Under the pieces are notes generated by a model that saw only the letters and a program-made list of their open reading frames with translations, was not told the DNA's origin and did no database searches. This document shows, piece by piece, positions 40,019 through 48,400 of a stretch of 49,246 bases of DNA. Every line of letters begins with the position of its first letter. Within the stretch, counting starts at the first letter, position 1. Source of the DNA: VRUE01 sp036403515 (GTDB lineage: Bacteria; Actinomycetota; Thermoleophilia; Solirubrobacterales; 70-9); the NCBI GenBank assembly GCA_036403515.1, contig DASWQV010000081.1, forward strand, positions 1-49,246. The letters are read 5' to 3'. Both the position numbers and the translations under genes were made by a program.

Positions 40019-40726
40019 ATGGCGGTCGTCGGCTTCGACACGGCGACCGCCGACACGGCCGTCTGCGGGATGCGCGGCGGCGAGGTCGTGCACGAGGAGC
40101 TGCTCGGCCTGGCGCCCGACGGCAGCCCGCGTCACTCGACTGCGCTGCTGGCCGAGGTCGAGCGCGCTGCGGCGGCGGCGGGCGGCTGGGAGGCGGTCGA
40201 GCGGCTCGCCGTCGGGCTCGGCCCCGGCTCCTTCGTCGGCATCCGCATCGGCATCGCGACGGCCCGCGGGCTGGCGGCGAGCACCGGCCTGCCGCTGACG
40301 GGCGTCTGCACTCTCGACGCCCTCGGCCGGGCTCTCGGCGAGCTGGCCAGTGCCGAGGGCAGTCGGCTTGCGGTGCTAGACGCCCGCCGCGGTGAGGCCT
40401 TCGCGGCGCTCTATTCTCCCGCGGGCGAGCGCCTCTGGGAGCCATTCGTCGCCAGCCCAGCCGAGCTGGGGGAGCGGCTCGCCGAGCTGCCCGCGCCGCC
40501 GCTGGCGGCGGGATCGGGGGCGGTACGATTCCGTGATGAGCTGGCCAGGCACGGCGTGGAGGTTCCCGAGGACGCCGATCCCCTGCACAGAGTCGCCGCG
40601 CGGCATATCTGCGCTCTCGCGGAAACCGCGGCGGAGCGGGGCGAGAAGCGCCTCGAGCCGATCTACCTGAGAGCGCCCGACGCGGAGCGATGGCGTGAGC
40701 GAGACACTTCCAAGAGAGCAGAGTGA
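40019..40726 (+). CDS. tsaB: tRNA t6A synthesis protein TsaB
   Basis: 235 residues. V-V-G-F-D-T-A-T, L-G-P-G-S-F-V-G-I-R-I-G-I-A-T-A-R-G-L-A and V-L-D-A-R-R-G-E-A-F are the TsaB (YeaZ) signatures. It has the ASKHA fold but no ATP activity, and scaffolds TsaD. ATG 40019 begins at the first strand, 17 nt after the secreted-protein stop. rimI starts one base after its stop. Confidence 0.93.
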   Translation: MAVVGFDTATADTAVCGMRGGEVVHEELLGLAPDGSPRHSTALLAEVERAAAAAGGWEAVERLAVGLGPGSFVGIRIGIATARGLAASTGLPLTGVCTLDALGRALGELASAEGSRLAVLDARRGEAFAALYSPAGERLWEPFVASPAELGERLAELPAPPLAAGSGAVRFRDELARHGVEVPEDADPLHRVAARHICALAETAAERGEKRLEPIYLRAPDAERWRERDTSKRAE

Positions 40727-40727
40727 G

Positions 40728-41165
40728 ATGAGTGGGGCGGCCTCGATCAGGCGCCTCACCTACAGCGACCTGCCAGCGGTGATCTCGATCGAGCGCCGCT
40801 CCTTCCCGACGCCATGGTCGCTGGCGATGTTCGTGCTCGAGCTCTCCAAGCCATCGGGGATCTGCCTGGCGGCGAGCGACGGCGATGAGCTGTTCGGCTA
40901 TCTCGTCTGCTCGCGCTACGACCAGGTCTGGCACTTGATGAACGTCGCCGTCGCGCCGGAGCGCCGCCGCGGCGGCGTCGCGCGGCGGCTGATCGCCAGG
41001 CTGGTCGAGGAGGGCGGCGGCAAGCTGCCCTTCACGCTCGAGGTCCGGGTCTCCAACCGGCCGGCGATCGCGATGTACGAGCGGCTCGGCTTCCGCTCGG
41101 CGGGAGTGCGCCCCCGCTATTACCAGGACAATGGCGAGGACGCCCTGATCATGTGGCTCGACTGA
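40728..41165 (+). CDS. rimI: GNAT acetyltransferase, RimI type
   Basis: 145 residues. I-E-R-R-S-F-P-T-P-W-S is the RimI N-terminal motif. H-L-M-N-V-A-V-A-P-E-R-R-R-G-G-V-A-R-R-L is the acetyl-CoA site, and E-V-R-V-S-N-R-P-A-I-A-M-Y-E-R-L-G-F the C-terminal motif. RimI acetylates the N-terminus of ribosomal protein S18 and sometimes other proteins; it often sits between tsaB and tsaD, as here. ATG 40728 is chosen right after the tsaB stop; GTG 40695 is an alternative. Confidence 0.92.
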   Translation: MSGAASIRRLTYSDLPAVISIERRSFPTPWSLAMFVLELSKPSGICLAASDGDELFGYLVCSRYDQVWHLMNVAVAPERRRGGVARRLIARLVEEGGGKLPFTLEVRVSNRPAIAMYERLGFRSAGVRPRYYQDNGEDALIMWLD

Positions 41166-41216
41166 CCAGGTGCAACGCGTTGTGGCGCCGGGGGAGCCGG
41201 AAGACGTTGCACCTGG
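41166..41216. repeat. Palindrome between rimI and tsaD
   Basis: CCAGGTGCAACG (41166-41177) and CGTTGCACCTGG (41205-41216) are perfect 12-bp arms, with GGCGCC...GGAGCC inside. It fills the whole gap between the rimI stop and the likely tsaD start at TTG 41218. Confidence 0.8.
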
Positions 41217-41217
41217 G

Positions 41218-42279
41218 TTGATTCTCGCGATCGAGACGTCCTGCGACGACACCTGCGCCGCGGTGCTGGACGGGCCGCGCGTGCTCGCCAACACGATCTC
41301 CTCGCAGGCGGCCGCGCACGCGCAGTTCGGCGGCGTCGTGCCGGAGGTGGCCTCGCGGCACCACCTCGATCTGACCGCGCCGGTCGTCGAGGCGGCGCTG
41401 GCGGAGGCGGGCGTGACGCTGGACGAGATCGAGGCGATTGCGGTGACCGCCGGGCCAGGCCTGATCGGCGCGCTCCTGGTCGGGGTCAGCACCGCCAAGG
41501 CGATCGCCGCGCCGCGCCGCCTGCCGCTGGTCCCGGTCGATCACCTGCAAGGTCACGTCGCCGCCAACTTCCTCGAGCCCGAACCACTCGAGCCGCCCTT
41601 CCTCTGCCTGGTCGCCAGCGGCGGCCACACCCTGCTGGCGGGGGTTCGCGAGCACGCCGGCTACGAGCTGCTCGGCCAGACGCTCGATGACGCAGCCGGC
41701 GAGGCCTTCGACAAGGTCGCACGCATGCTCGGGCTTGGCTACCCGGGGGGGCCGGCGCTGGAGAAGCTGGCCCGCGACGGCGACCCGGATGCCTTCGAGA
41801 TGCCGGTGGCGATGAGCCGCAACCCGGGCCTTGACTTCAGCTTCAGCGGTCTCAAGACGGCGCTCGTCTATCTCTGCCGGGACCTCGGGCACGAGGCCGT
41901 CGAGGAGCGCCGCGCCGACCTCGCCGCCAGCTTCCAGGCCGCCGCGGTCAGCCAGCTGGTCGCAAAGCTCAAGCGGGCGCTCAAGGCGGGGGAGTGGAGG
42001 GCGGTCGCGCTGGGCGGCGGCGTCGCCGCCAACGGCGCCCTGCGCGAGGCCGTCCAGGCCCTTTGCGAGCGCCGCGGCGTCCGACTCAAGCTGGTCCCCC
42101 GCGAGCTCTGCACTGACAACGCAGCGATGATCGGCTCGGCAGCCCGCTACGCCGAGCCCCTGGAGTACCCGGCCTATCTGGACTACGACGCCTTCCCAAC
42201 GGGCAAAAAACCGGCCGACGGGCCTATGCTTATATATGGAGCCACGGTTGACATTTCGGCCCGTCGGCCGGCGGTTTGA
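41218..42279 (+). CDS. tsaD: tRNA t6A transferase TsaD
   Basis: 353 residues. It transfers the threonylcarbamoyl group to A37 of tRNA. I-L-A-I-E-T-S-C-D-D-T-C is the family N-terminus. S-R-H-H-L-D carries metal ligands, and A-S-G-G-H-T, F-D-K-V-A-R-M-L-G-L-G-Y-P-G-G and D-N-A-A-M-I-G follow. GTG 41170 would add 16 residues encoded by a palindrome, so TTG 41218 is preferred. The last 20 or so residues are also encoded by a palindrome (42211-42271) and extend past the usual end. Confidence 0.95.
   Translation: MILAIETSCDDTCAAVLDGPRVLANTISSQAAAHAQFGGVVPEVASRHHLDLTAPVVEAALAEAGVTLDEIEAIAVTAGPGLIGALLVGVSTAKAIAAPRRLPLVPVDHLQGHVAANFLEPEPLEPPFLCLVASGGHTLLAGVREHAGYELLGQTLDDAAGEAFDKVARMLGLGYPGGPALEKLARDGDPDAFEMPVAMSRNPGLDFSFSGLKTALVYLCRDLGHEAVEERRADLAASFQAAAVSQLVAKLKRALKAGEWRAVALGGGVAANGALREAVQALCERRGVRLKLVPRELCTDNAAMIGSAARYAEPLEYPAYLDYDAFPTGKKPADGPMLIYGATVDISARRPAV
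42211..42271. repeat. Palindrome inside the 3' end of tsaD
   Basis: CCGGCCGACGGGCC (42211-42224) and GGCCCGTCGGCCGG (42258-42271) are perfect 14-bp arms around a 33-nt AT-rich loop that includes TTATATATGG and TTGACA. It encodes the last residues of TsaD and ends just before the glutaredoxin start, so it may have inserted at the gene end. Confidence 0.8.
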
Positions 42280-42533
42280 CTCGCGTCACCGTCTACTCGC
42301 GGCCCGGCTGCCACCTTTGCGCCGAGGCGATCTCGGCGCTCGTGGCTCTCCACGACTCCGGCTATCGCTTCGAGCTCCACGAGGTCGACATCGAGAGCTC
42401 GGACCTGCTGCTGCGGCGGATGCTGGAGAAGATCCCGGTGGTGGAGATCGACGGCATCGTCGCCTCCGAGCTGGTCCTCGACGAGGCCGCCGTTCGGGCG
42501 AGGCTCGATACTGTGGGGGCGTGGACACGGTGA
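42276..42533 (+). CDS. Glutaredoxin-like (DUF836) protein
   Basis: 85 residues. V-T-V-Y-S-R-P-G-C-H-L-C has the C-x2-C active site, and K-I-P-V-V-E-I-D-G is the cis-Pro strand of the thioredoxin fold. The length and H-L-C match the DUF836/glutaredoxin family. TTG 42276 overlaps the tsaD stop (TTGA). The next gene, rex, overlaps its end, giving a redox pair. Confidence 0.85.
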   Translation: MTRVTVYSRPGCHLCAEAISALVALHDSGYRFELHEVDIESSDLLLRRMLEKIPVVEIDGIVASELVLDEAAVRARLDTVGAWTR

Positions 42534-43189
42534 TCGAAGAGCAGGAGCCGGCCAACGGGTTGATCGTCGACGGCGAGCGGCTCTCGCTTGGCGTCGCGGC
42601 CCGCCTCTCGCGTTACCTGCAGGTGTTGACCCAGGCGCGCAAGATGGGCCGCCAGACAATCTCCTCCCAGGAACTTTCCGAGTACACGCACATCAACCCG
42701 ACCCAGATCCGCCGCGACCTCTCCGGCTTCGGCAAGTTCGGCAAGCGCGGCGTCGGCTACAACGTCGAGTCGCTGGTCGCCGAGATCCGCAAGATCCTGC
42801 GCACCTCGGGCCAGCACAACATCGCCCTCTTTGGCGCCGGCAACCTCGGCCAGGCGATCGCCAGCTCCGACATCTTCGCCGACCACGGCTTCCAGATCGT
42901 CGCCATGTTCGAGGTCGACAGCAGCGTCGTCGGCACCGAGGTGGGCGGCCTGCGGGTGCGCGACTTCGCCGAGCTGGAGGCGGTCGTCACCGAGCAGGAA
43001 ATCGTCGTCGGCGTTCTCGCCGTGCCCGCCGCGGCCGCCCAGGCCGTCGCCGACCGCCTGGTCAAGGCCGGCGTCAAGATCATCTTCAACTACTCCGAGC
43101 AGTTGCTTCAGGTGCCGCCGGAGGTGACCGTCCATACCTCCAGCCCGGCGGTCGACCTGCTCTACGCGCTCTACTTCTACCTGGCCTAA
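42530..43189 (+). CDS. rex: Redox-sensing transcriptional repressor Rex
   Basis: 219 residues. The N-terminal winged helix has R-L-S-R-Y-L-Q-V-L, S-S-Q-E-L-S-E-Y-T-H-I-N-P-T-Q-I-R-R-D-L and G-K-F-G-K-R-G-V-G-Y. The Rossmann domain starts I-A-L-F-G-A-G-N-L-G-Q-A-I and ends with the domain-swap helix L-L-Y-A-L-Y-F-Y-L. Rex binds DNA when NADH is low and represses respiratory and fermentative genes. GTG 42530 overlaps the glutaredoxin stop; GTG 42521 is only 2 nt from GGGGG. I found no clear Rex operator in the window. Confidence 0.95.
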   Translation: MIEEQEPANGLIVDGERLSLGVAARLSRYLQVLTQARKMGRQTISSQELSEYTHINPTQIRRDLSGFGKFGKRGVGYNVESLVAEIRKILRTSGQHNIALFGAGNLGQAIASSDIFADHGFQIVAMFEVDSSVVGTEVGGLRVRDFAELEAVVTEQEIVVGVLAVPAAAAQAVADRLVKAGVKIIFNYSEQLLQVPPEVTVHTSSPAVDLLYALYFYLA

Positions 43190-43198
43190 GAGCTGACC

Positions 43199-44365
43199 TT
43201 GTCCCTGGACCTCGACCGCGCGCGGGAGACGTTCGAGTCATCGACCGACTTCACGATCGGCCTCGAGGAGGAGTTCGCGATCCTCGACCCGGCGACGCTG
43301 GAGCTCGAGCATCGCTTCGAGGACGTCCATGCGGCCTGCCAGCGCGACGACGTCCTGGCCGACTCGGCCGCCGGCGAGCTGATCGCATCCGAGATCGAGA
43401 TCCGCTCGGGGCGGGCGGAGAGCTTCGCCGAGGCGATGGCACTGCAGCGCGAGCGCCGTCGCCGCCTCTTCGAGCTCGTCGATGGCATGGGCCTGGCCCT
43501 GGGCGCGATGGGCACCCACCCCTGGGCCAACTACCTCGACCAGCGGATCATCGACACGCCCCACTACAACCGCCTGCGCCACGAACTCGGCTACGTCGCC
43601 CAGCGCAACAACACCTGGAGCATGCACGTGCACATGGGCGTGCGCGGTGCAGACCGCGCGATAGCGGTATGCGACTGGATGCGCGAGCTGCTGCCGCTGC
43701 TGCTCGCGGTCTCGGCCAACTCGCCCTTCCTCGATCGCCGCGACAGCGGCCTGCACACGGTCCGCACCGAGATCTTCACCCGCACCTTCCCCCGCTGCGG
43801 CGTGCCCAGTCCCTTCCTCGACTGGGCCGGCTACGCCGAGTTCGTCAACATGCTGCAGCGGGCCGGCTCGATCGTCGAGTCGACCCAGTTGTGGTGGAGC
43901 GTGCGCCCGCACCACGCCTTCGGCACGGTCGAGGTGCGGATTTGCGACGCCCAATCCCGCGGCGAGGAGTCCTTCGCGCTCGCCGGCCTGATCGCCGCCT
44001 GCATCGCCCAGACGGCGCTCGACTACGACGAGCACGGCTACGACGGAGCCGGGGCGCCGCTGCGCGACCGCGAGATCGAGGAGAACCTCTGGCGGGCGAT
44101 TCGCTACGGGATGAGCGGCCGGATGATCGACTTTCGCCGCGGCGAGGAGGTCGAGGCGGCGGCCGCGCTCGAGGGACTGATCGCCTGGACGGAGCCGGCT
44201 CGCGCCCAGCTTGGCATTGAGCCGGCCCTGCCATCCCGCAACGGCGCCCAGCGCGCCCGCGAGGCGATCGACGCCGGCCTCTCCATAGAGGACGTCTACC
44301 GGGACGCCGTGGCGGAGACAAAACGCACCTATACGGCTGCGCCCAAGGCGGCCGAGCAGACGTAG
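43199..44365 (+). CDS. Carboxylate-amine ligase, glutamate-cysteine ligase type 2 (YbdK-like)
   Basis: 388 residues. F-T-I-G-L-E-E-E-F-A-I-L-D-P is the GCS2 ATP/glutamate motif. G-T-H-P-W-A-N-Y, H-V-H-M-G-V-R-G and G-T-V-E-V-R-I-C-D-A-Q follow. Enzymes of this group join glutamate and cysteine weakly, or an unknown carboxylate and amine. Its place beside rex and a glutaredoxin suggests thiol metabolism. It starts at TTG 43199, 9 nt after rex. Confidence 0.93.
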   Translation: MSLDLDRARETFESSTDFTIGLEEEFAILDPATLELEHRFEDVHAACQRDDVLADSAAGELIASEIEIRSGRAESFAEAMALQRERRRRLFELVDGMGLALGAMGTHPWANYLDQRIIDTPHYNRLRHELGYVAQRNNTWSMHVHMGVRGADRAIAVCDWMRELLPLLLAVSANSPFLDRRDSGLHTVRTEIFTRTFPRCGVPSPFLDWAGYAEFVNMLQRAGSIVESTQLWWSVRPHHAFGTVEVRICDAQSRGEESFALAGLIAACIAQTALDYDEHGYDGAGAPLRDREIEENLWRAIRYGMSGRMIDFRRGEEVEAAAALEGLIAWTEPARAQLGIEPALPSRNGAQRAREAIDAGLSIEDVYRDAVAETKRTYTAAPKAAEQT

Positions 44366-44401
44366 CGCGGCTCTGGGAAGCGCTTTCGCCGCCGGCGCAT
44401 A

Positions 44402-44436
44402 TAGACTCCCGCGCCGCTCAAACCATTCCCGGAGGG
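44402..44436 (+). promoter_or_regulatory. -10 and ribosome-binding site of hppA
   Basis: TAGACT (44402-44407) is a plausible -10. GGAGGG (44431-44436) lies 7 nt before TTG 44444, so this gene, unlike the leaderless ones, has a normal leader. Confidence 0.5.
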
Positions 44437-44443
44437 ACCTGAC

Positions 44444-46531
44444 TTGACCAGCTTCTTGACCGAATACGGAGTCGTCGTCGCGCTCGTCTGCGCGGGCGCT
44501 GCTGTGCTGTACGGAATCATCATCACTCAGCGCCTGCTCGCGAAGTCGCCGGGCAACGAGCTGATGCAGGAGATCTCAGGGGCGGTGCAGGAAGGCGCCA
44601 AGGCCTACCTCAACCGCCAGTACACGATCATCGCCGCGGTCGCGGTGCCGATTGCGATCGTGCTCTGGCTCCTGCAGGACTACAAGACCGCGCTTGGCTT
44701 CGTGCTCGGCGGCATCCTCTCCGGTTCGGCCGGCTTCATCGGCATGAACCTCTCGGTGCGGGCCAACGCGCGCGTCGCCGAGGCCGCGCGCGGGGGAGTG
44801 CCGCCGGCGCTCGACGTCGCCTTCAAGGGCGGCTCGGTCACGGGGATGCTCGTCGTCGGCCTGGCGCTGTTCGGCGTCGCCGGCTACTTCGGCCTGCTCG
44901 TGATCACCGGCAGCTCCGACAAGGAGGCCGTCGACGCGCTGGTCGGCCTCGGCTTCGGCGGCTCGCTGATCTCCGTATTCGCCCGGCTCGGCGGCGGCAT
45001 CTTCACCAAGGCCGCCGACGTCGGCGCCGACCTGGTCGGCAAGGTCGAGGCGGGGATCCCCGAGGACGATCCGCGCAACCCGGCCGTGATCGCCGACAAC
45101 GTCGGTGACAACGTCGGTGACTGCGCCGGCATGGCCGCCGACCTCTTCGAGACCTACGCGGTCACCTCGGTCGCCGTGATGCTGCTCGGCGTCCTCACCT
45201 TCACCGGCTCGGGTGGAGAATTCGCCCGCGCCGTCGCGATCTACCCGCTGGTGATCGGCGCCGTCGCGATCGTCGCCTCGATCATCGGGGCGCTCCTGGT
45301 GCGGACCAAAACCGACCGGGTCGAGGGGGCCCTGTACACGGGCGTGATCGCCGCCGGGATCCTCTCGATCGCCGCCTTCTACCCGATCACGGACTGGCTG
45401 ATGAGCGACCCGGTGCGGCTGGGACTCAGCGCCGGCGCCGATGCGGTCACCACCACCGACCTCTGGCTCTGCGCCGTGATCGGCGTGGCGGTGACCGCGC
45501 TGCTCTTCGTGATCACCGAATTTTATACGTCGACCCGCTTCCGACCGGTCAAGACGATCGCCAAGGCGTCGGAGACCGGGCACGCGACCAACATCATCCA
45601 GGGCCTTGCCCAGGGGTACCAGTCAACTGCCGCCCCGGCGCTGGTGATCGCGCTGGCGATCCTCGCCGCCAATGAGCTGGCAGGGATCTACGGCATCGGC
45701 ATCGCCGTGATGGGGCAGCTCTCGCTCTGCGGCCTGATCGTCGCCCTCGACGCCTTCGGGCCGATCACCGACAACGCCGGCGGCATCGCCGAGATGGCGG
45801 ACCTGCCGGAGGAGGTTCGTGCGGTCACCGACCCGCTCGACGCGGTCGGCAACACGACCAAGGCGGTCACCAAGGGCTACGCGATCGGCTCGGCGGCCCT
45901 CGCCGCGCTGGTCCTCTTCGCGGCCTTCAAGAGCGAATTGGCTGGTGAGGCGCCGGCCAACTTCGACCTCAACGGCCTCTTCAACCTGAGCAGCCCCGAC
46001 GTGCTGATCGGGCTGATCATCGGCGGCATGATGGTCTACCTCTTCGCGGCCTTCGCGATCGAGGCAGTCGGCCGCGCCGGCGGCGAGGTCGTCGAACAGG
46101 TCCGCGAGCAGTTCCGCGAGCACCCGGGGATCATGGAGGGCACCGAAAAGCCCGACTACGCCAAGACGGTCAGCATCGTCACCCTGGCGGCGCAGAAGGA
46201 GATGATCCTTCCCTCGCTGATCCCGATCGTCGTCCCCGTCATCGTCGGCGTGCTCAGCGTCGATGCCCTCGGCGGTCTGCTGATCGGCGTCATCGTCGTC
46301 GGCCTTTTCGCCGCAATCTCAATGACCGCGGGTGGTGGTGCCTGGGACAACGCCAAGAAGCTGATCGAGGACGGCGCCCACGGCGGCAAGGGCTCCGAGG
46401 CCCACGCCGCCTCGGTGACCGGCGACACCGTGGGCGATCCCTACAAGGACACGGCCGGCCCCGCGATCAACCCGATGATCAAGGTCGCCAACATCGTCGC
46501 GATCCTGATCATCCCGATCGTCCACTTCTAA
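44444..46531 (+). CDS. hppA: Membrane-bound proton-pumping pyrophosphatase
   Basis: 695 residues with about 16 hydrophobic helices. The substrate loop has A-D-V-G-A-D-L-V-G-K-V-E-A-G-I-P-E-D-D-P-R-N-P and D-N-V-G-D-N-V-G-D-C-A-G-M; the C-terminal D-T-V-G-D-P-Y-K-D-T motif is present. It couples PPi hydrolysis to ion transport. The sequence G-N-T-T-K-A-V-T-K-G carries Lys where potassium-dependent enzymes have Ala, which predicts a potassium-independent proton pump. TTG 44444 is supported by GGAGGG. Confidence 0.97.
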   Translation: MTSFLTEYGVVVALVCAGAAVLYGIIITQRLLAKSPGNELMQEISGAVQEGAKAYLNRQYTIIAAVAVPIAIVLWLLQDYKTALGFVLGGILSGSAGFIGMNLSVRANARVAEAARGGVPPALDVAFKGGSVTGMLVVGLALFGVAGYFGLLVITGSSDKEAVDALVGLGFGGSLISVFARLGGGIFTKAADVGADLVGKVEAGIPEDDPRNPAVIADNVGDNVGDCAGMAADLFETYAVTSVAVMLLGVLTFTGSGGEFARAVAIYPLVIGAVAIVASIIGALLVRTKTDRVEGALYTGVIAAGILSIAAFYPITDWLMSDPVRLGLSAGADAVTTTDLWLCAVIGVAVTALLFVITEFYTSTRFRPVKTIAKASETGHATNIIQGLAQGYQSTAAPALVIALAILAANELAGIYGIGIAVMGQLSLCGLIVALDAFGPITDNAGGIAEMADLPEEVRAVTDPLDAVGNTTKAVTKGYAIGSAALAALVLFAAFKSELAGEAPANFDLNGLFNLSSPDVLIGLIIGGMMVYLFAAFAIEAVGRAGGEVVEQVREQFREHPGIMEGTEKPDYAKTVSIVTLAAQKEMILPSLIPIVVPVIVGVLSVDALGGLLIGVIVVGLFAAISMTAGGGAWDNAKKLIEDGAHGGKGSEAHAASVTGDTVGDPYKDTAGPAINPMIKVANIVAILIIPIVHF

Positions 46532-46550
46532 GAGCCAAACCTTTCGTGTT

Positions 46551-46578
46551 CTGAGCCGCTTTGAGACCCTTCGCTCAG
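46551..46578 (+). terminator. Weak hairpin after hppA
   Basis: CTGAGC (46551-46556)/GCTCAG (46573-46578) form a 6-bp stem with a 16-nt loop, 20 nt after the hppA stop. There is no T-run, so termination is uncertain. Confidence 0.35.
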
Positions 46579-46604
46579 GAAAGTTGAAAGCTTGAGCACG
46601 ATCT

Positions 46605-46631
46605 GGTACCAATTGAGTACTTCAAGGTACT
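46605..46631 (+). promoter_or_regulatory. Candidate operator of the double TetR gene
   Basis: GGTACC (46605-46610) and AGTAC-TTCAAG-GTACT (46616-46631) place three GTAC cores at 46606, 46617 and 46627, spaced 11 and 10 bp, one helical turn. TetR proteins usually bind such palindromes in front of their own gene. CTATAC (46646-46651) could be the -10. Confidence 0.4.
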
Positions 46632-46696
46632 AGGCAACGACTTCGCTATACGGGCCGGGAGCTTCGGAGGGAGACGGACTTGCACCGAGCGCAGGG

Positions 46697-48070
46697 ATGG
46701 GTGGCGTGCCGATGGCGGTGACGCGCGAGGCACCGCGAGGCCAACCCCGAGCCGCTGGAGTGCTCGAGCGCCCCTATGGAAAGCTGGCTCCAGGACCTGG
46801 AAAGGTAGCCTCAGAGGTCGCTGCCCACCAATGCGTGCGAATTCAGAGTGCGCTGGTCGACCTCGTCGCCGAGCATGGCTACGCTGCCGTCAAGGTTCGG
46901 GATCTCGTCGAGCTGGCGGGAGTCTCCACCCGTGCCTTCTACGAACATTTCGAGGGAAAGGAGGACTGCCTTCTCCGCACCTACGAACGGGTCACGCGGC
47001 ACGCCATGCGACACCTAATCGCCTCCCAAACGGGTGAGCGCGATTGGCGGGAGCGGCTGCGCTCGGTTTTCGGTGAGTTTCTGCGCGGCCTGGCGAGCAA
47101 GCCAAACGTCGCGCGCCTGACACTGATCGAGATATACCGAGCGAGTCCCGCGGCGCTCGAGCAGGCGCGCCGTGCCGAGAGCACCTTTTCGGGAATGCTG
47201 AGCGAGAGCCTTGCTCGTGCCCCTGGCGGGATCGTGGTTCCGCCGTTGATTGTCGAGGCAATGGTGACCGGATTGGCGTGCATAGCGCGCGATCGACTGC
47301 TTGCCGGTCGCGTGGCGGAGCTGACCGATCTCATCGATGAGCTGGTCGAGTGGGCGCTCCGTTACCCCGGCAAATCTGCCGTCGCGCTAGCGGAGCTCGA
47401 CCTTCAAACCGTATGGCGGAACACCGCCTTCGAGCCCTCGATCGAAGCACCGAACGGGAGGAAGCGGGAAAGGCCATTCCATGGCGACCGGTCGATCATC
47501 CTCGCCGCGGTCGCTGACCGTGCCGTCAAAAAGGGCTACAACAGCCTGACGGTGACCAGCGTCCGTGCTGGCACCGGTGTCTCTCGCAACACTTTTTACA
47601 CCCACTTCAGGGATCTCGAAGATTGCTTTCTAGCCGCCTTGGAGGAGCGCGCGAGCGACGCCCTCGCTCAGGCTGTTCGGGCCCAGACGGCGGGTCGAAC
47701 CTGGGCCGGCGGCCTGTATCGGGCAATCGCTGCCCTCTGCGACCAAGTAGCGGAAGATCCGCTTCTCGCAAGGGCATGTCTCACCGACGACTTCCCACCC
47801 GGGTCGAGGGGGATGCGAGCCCGCCAGCGCCTGGCATCTGCCGTTATCGAGCAGCTCGCGGATAGCGTTCCGTCCGAGTTGCAAGTCAGCGCTTTTGCTG
47901 CGGAAGCATCCGTTGGTGCTGTCTGGGCGCTTTTCCGCCGGTATGTGGCGAGAGACTGGGTTCAGCAGCGTCGCGATATCGCCGCGACACTCTCCTTCTT
48001 GGCGCTGGCCCCTGCGATAGGCGCGCCCGCCGCGATAGCCGCAATTCGTCGCGAGCAAACCGCCACTTAG
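46697..48070 (+). CDS. TetR-family regulator with two TetR units in one chain
   Basis: 457 residues, twice the normal size. Unit 1 (about 40-245): A-L-V-D-L-V-A-E-H-G-Y-A-A-V-K-V-R-D-L, A-G-V-S-T-R-A-F-Y-E-H-F-E-G-K-E-D-C. Unit 2 (about 265-450): A-A-V-A-D-R-A-V-K-K-G-Y-N-S-L-T-V, V-S-R-N-T-F-Y-T-H-F-R-D-L-E-D-C-F. Each has its own DNA-binding helix-turn-helix and a helical ligand domain, so the chain may form a covalent pseudo-dimer. Ligand and targets are unknown. ATG 46697 or ATG 46712 may start it; neither has a strong ribosome site. Confidence 0.88.
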   Translation: MGGVPMAVTREAPRGQPRAAGVLERPYGKLAPGPGKVASEVAAHQCVRIQSALVDLVAEHGYAAVKVRDLVELAGVSTRAFYEHFEGKEDCLLRTYERVTRHAMRHLIASQTGERDWRERLRSVFGEFLRGLASKPNVARLTLIEIYRASPAALEQARRAESTFSGMLSESLARAPGGIVVPPLIVEAMVTGLACIARDRLLAGRVAELTDLIDELVEWALRYPGKSAVALAELDLQTVWRNTAFEPSIEAPNGRKRERPFHGDRSIILAAVADRAVKKGYNSLTVTSVRAGTGVSRNTFYTHFRDLEDCFLAALEERASDALAQAVRAQTAGRTWAGGLYRAIAALCDQVAEDPLLARACLTDDFPPGSRGMRARQRLASAVIEQLADSVPSELQVSAFAAEASVGAVWALFRRYVARDWVQQRRDIAATLSFLALAPAIGAPAAIAAIRREQTAT

Positions 48071-48400
48071 GGCGCGGCTTCCTGATGGATGTGGTGGATG
48101 TGCTCATGAGGGGCAAGAGCTTGGCGTGGACGGGGCCATCACGAAGGCCCGCTCGCGCACGGCCACTTCCTAAGCGACGGTTTTCCTATTTTTCGCTCTT
48201 TGCCTTGCTTCTTTGCCCATTATCAAGGGCTTTACCAGGCATCCCGCAGGCAATGGAAAACCCAGGGGCTTTTTTGCTTGACCCCTCCCTAGGGGCTGGC
48301 ATGCTCGTCTAGTGCAGGGAGCCTCGCTCTCTGCAAGTGATCGCAGTTGAGTTGCGATCGAGCCGTAACCAACAAATGAACAAGTGAGAGGAATACAGAG
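48071..48400 (+). promoter_or_regulatory. 330-bp gene-free region: promoter and hairpin leader of the next gene
   Basis: The first 100 nt show only GGGCC...GGCCC (near 48135). The middle is unusually T-rich (48180-48215). A run TTTTTT at 48270-48275 is followed by TTGACC and, about 16 nt on, CATGCT, a possible promoter. The leader carries two hairpins: TGCAGGGAGC-CTC-GCTCTCTGCA's arms (48313-48335, one wobble) and GATCGCA...TGCGATC (48339-48359). A GAGAGGAAT ribosome site precedes ATG 48401. Confidence 0.5.

Noticed and set aside
42249..42254. TTGACA in the tsaD 3' palindrome as a -35 for the glutaredoxin/rex genes
   Set aside because: No TANNNT at 16-18 nt downstream, and these genes overlap upstream stops as operon members.
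48085..48312. 75-codon frame upstream of the last secreted protein
   Set aside because: No ribosome site, and it runs through the likely promoter and T-rich tract; composition is not coding-like.
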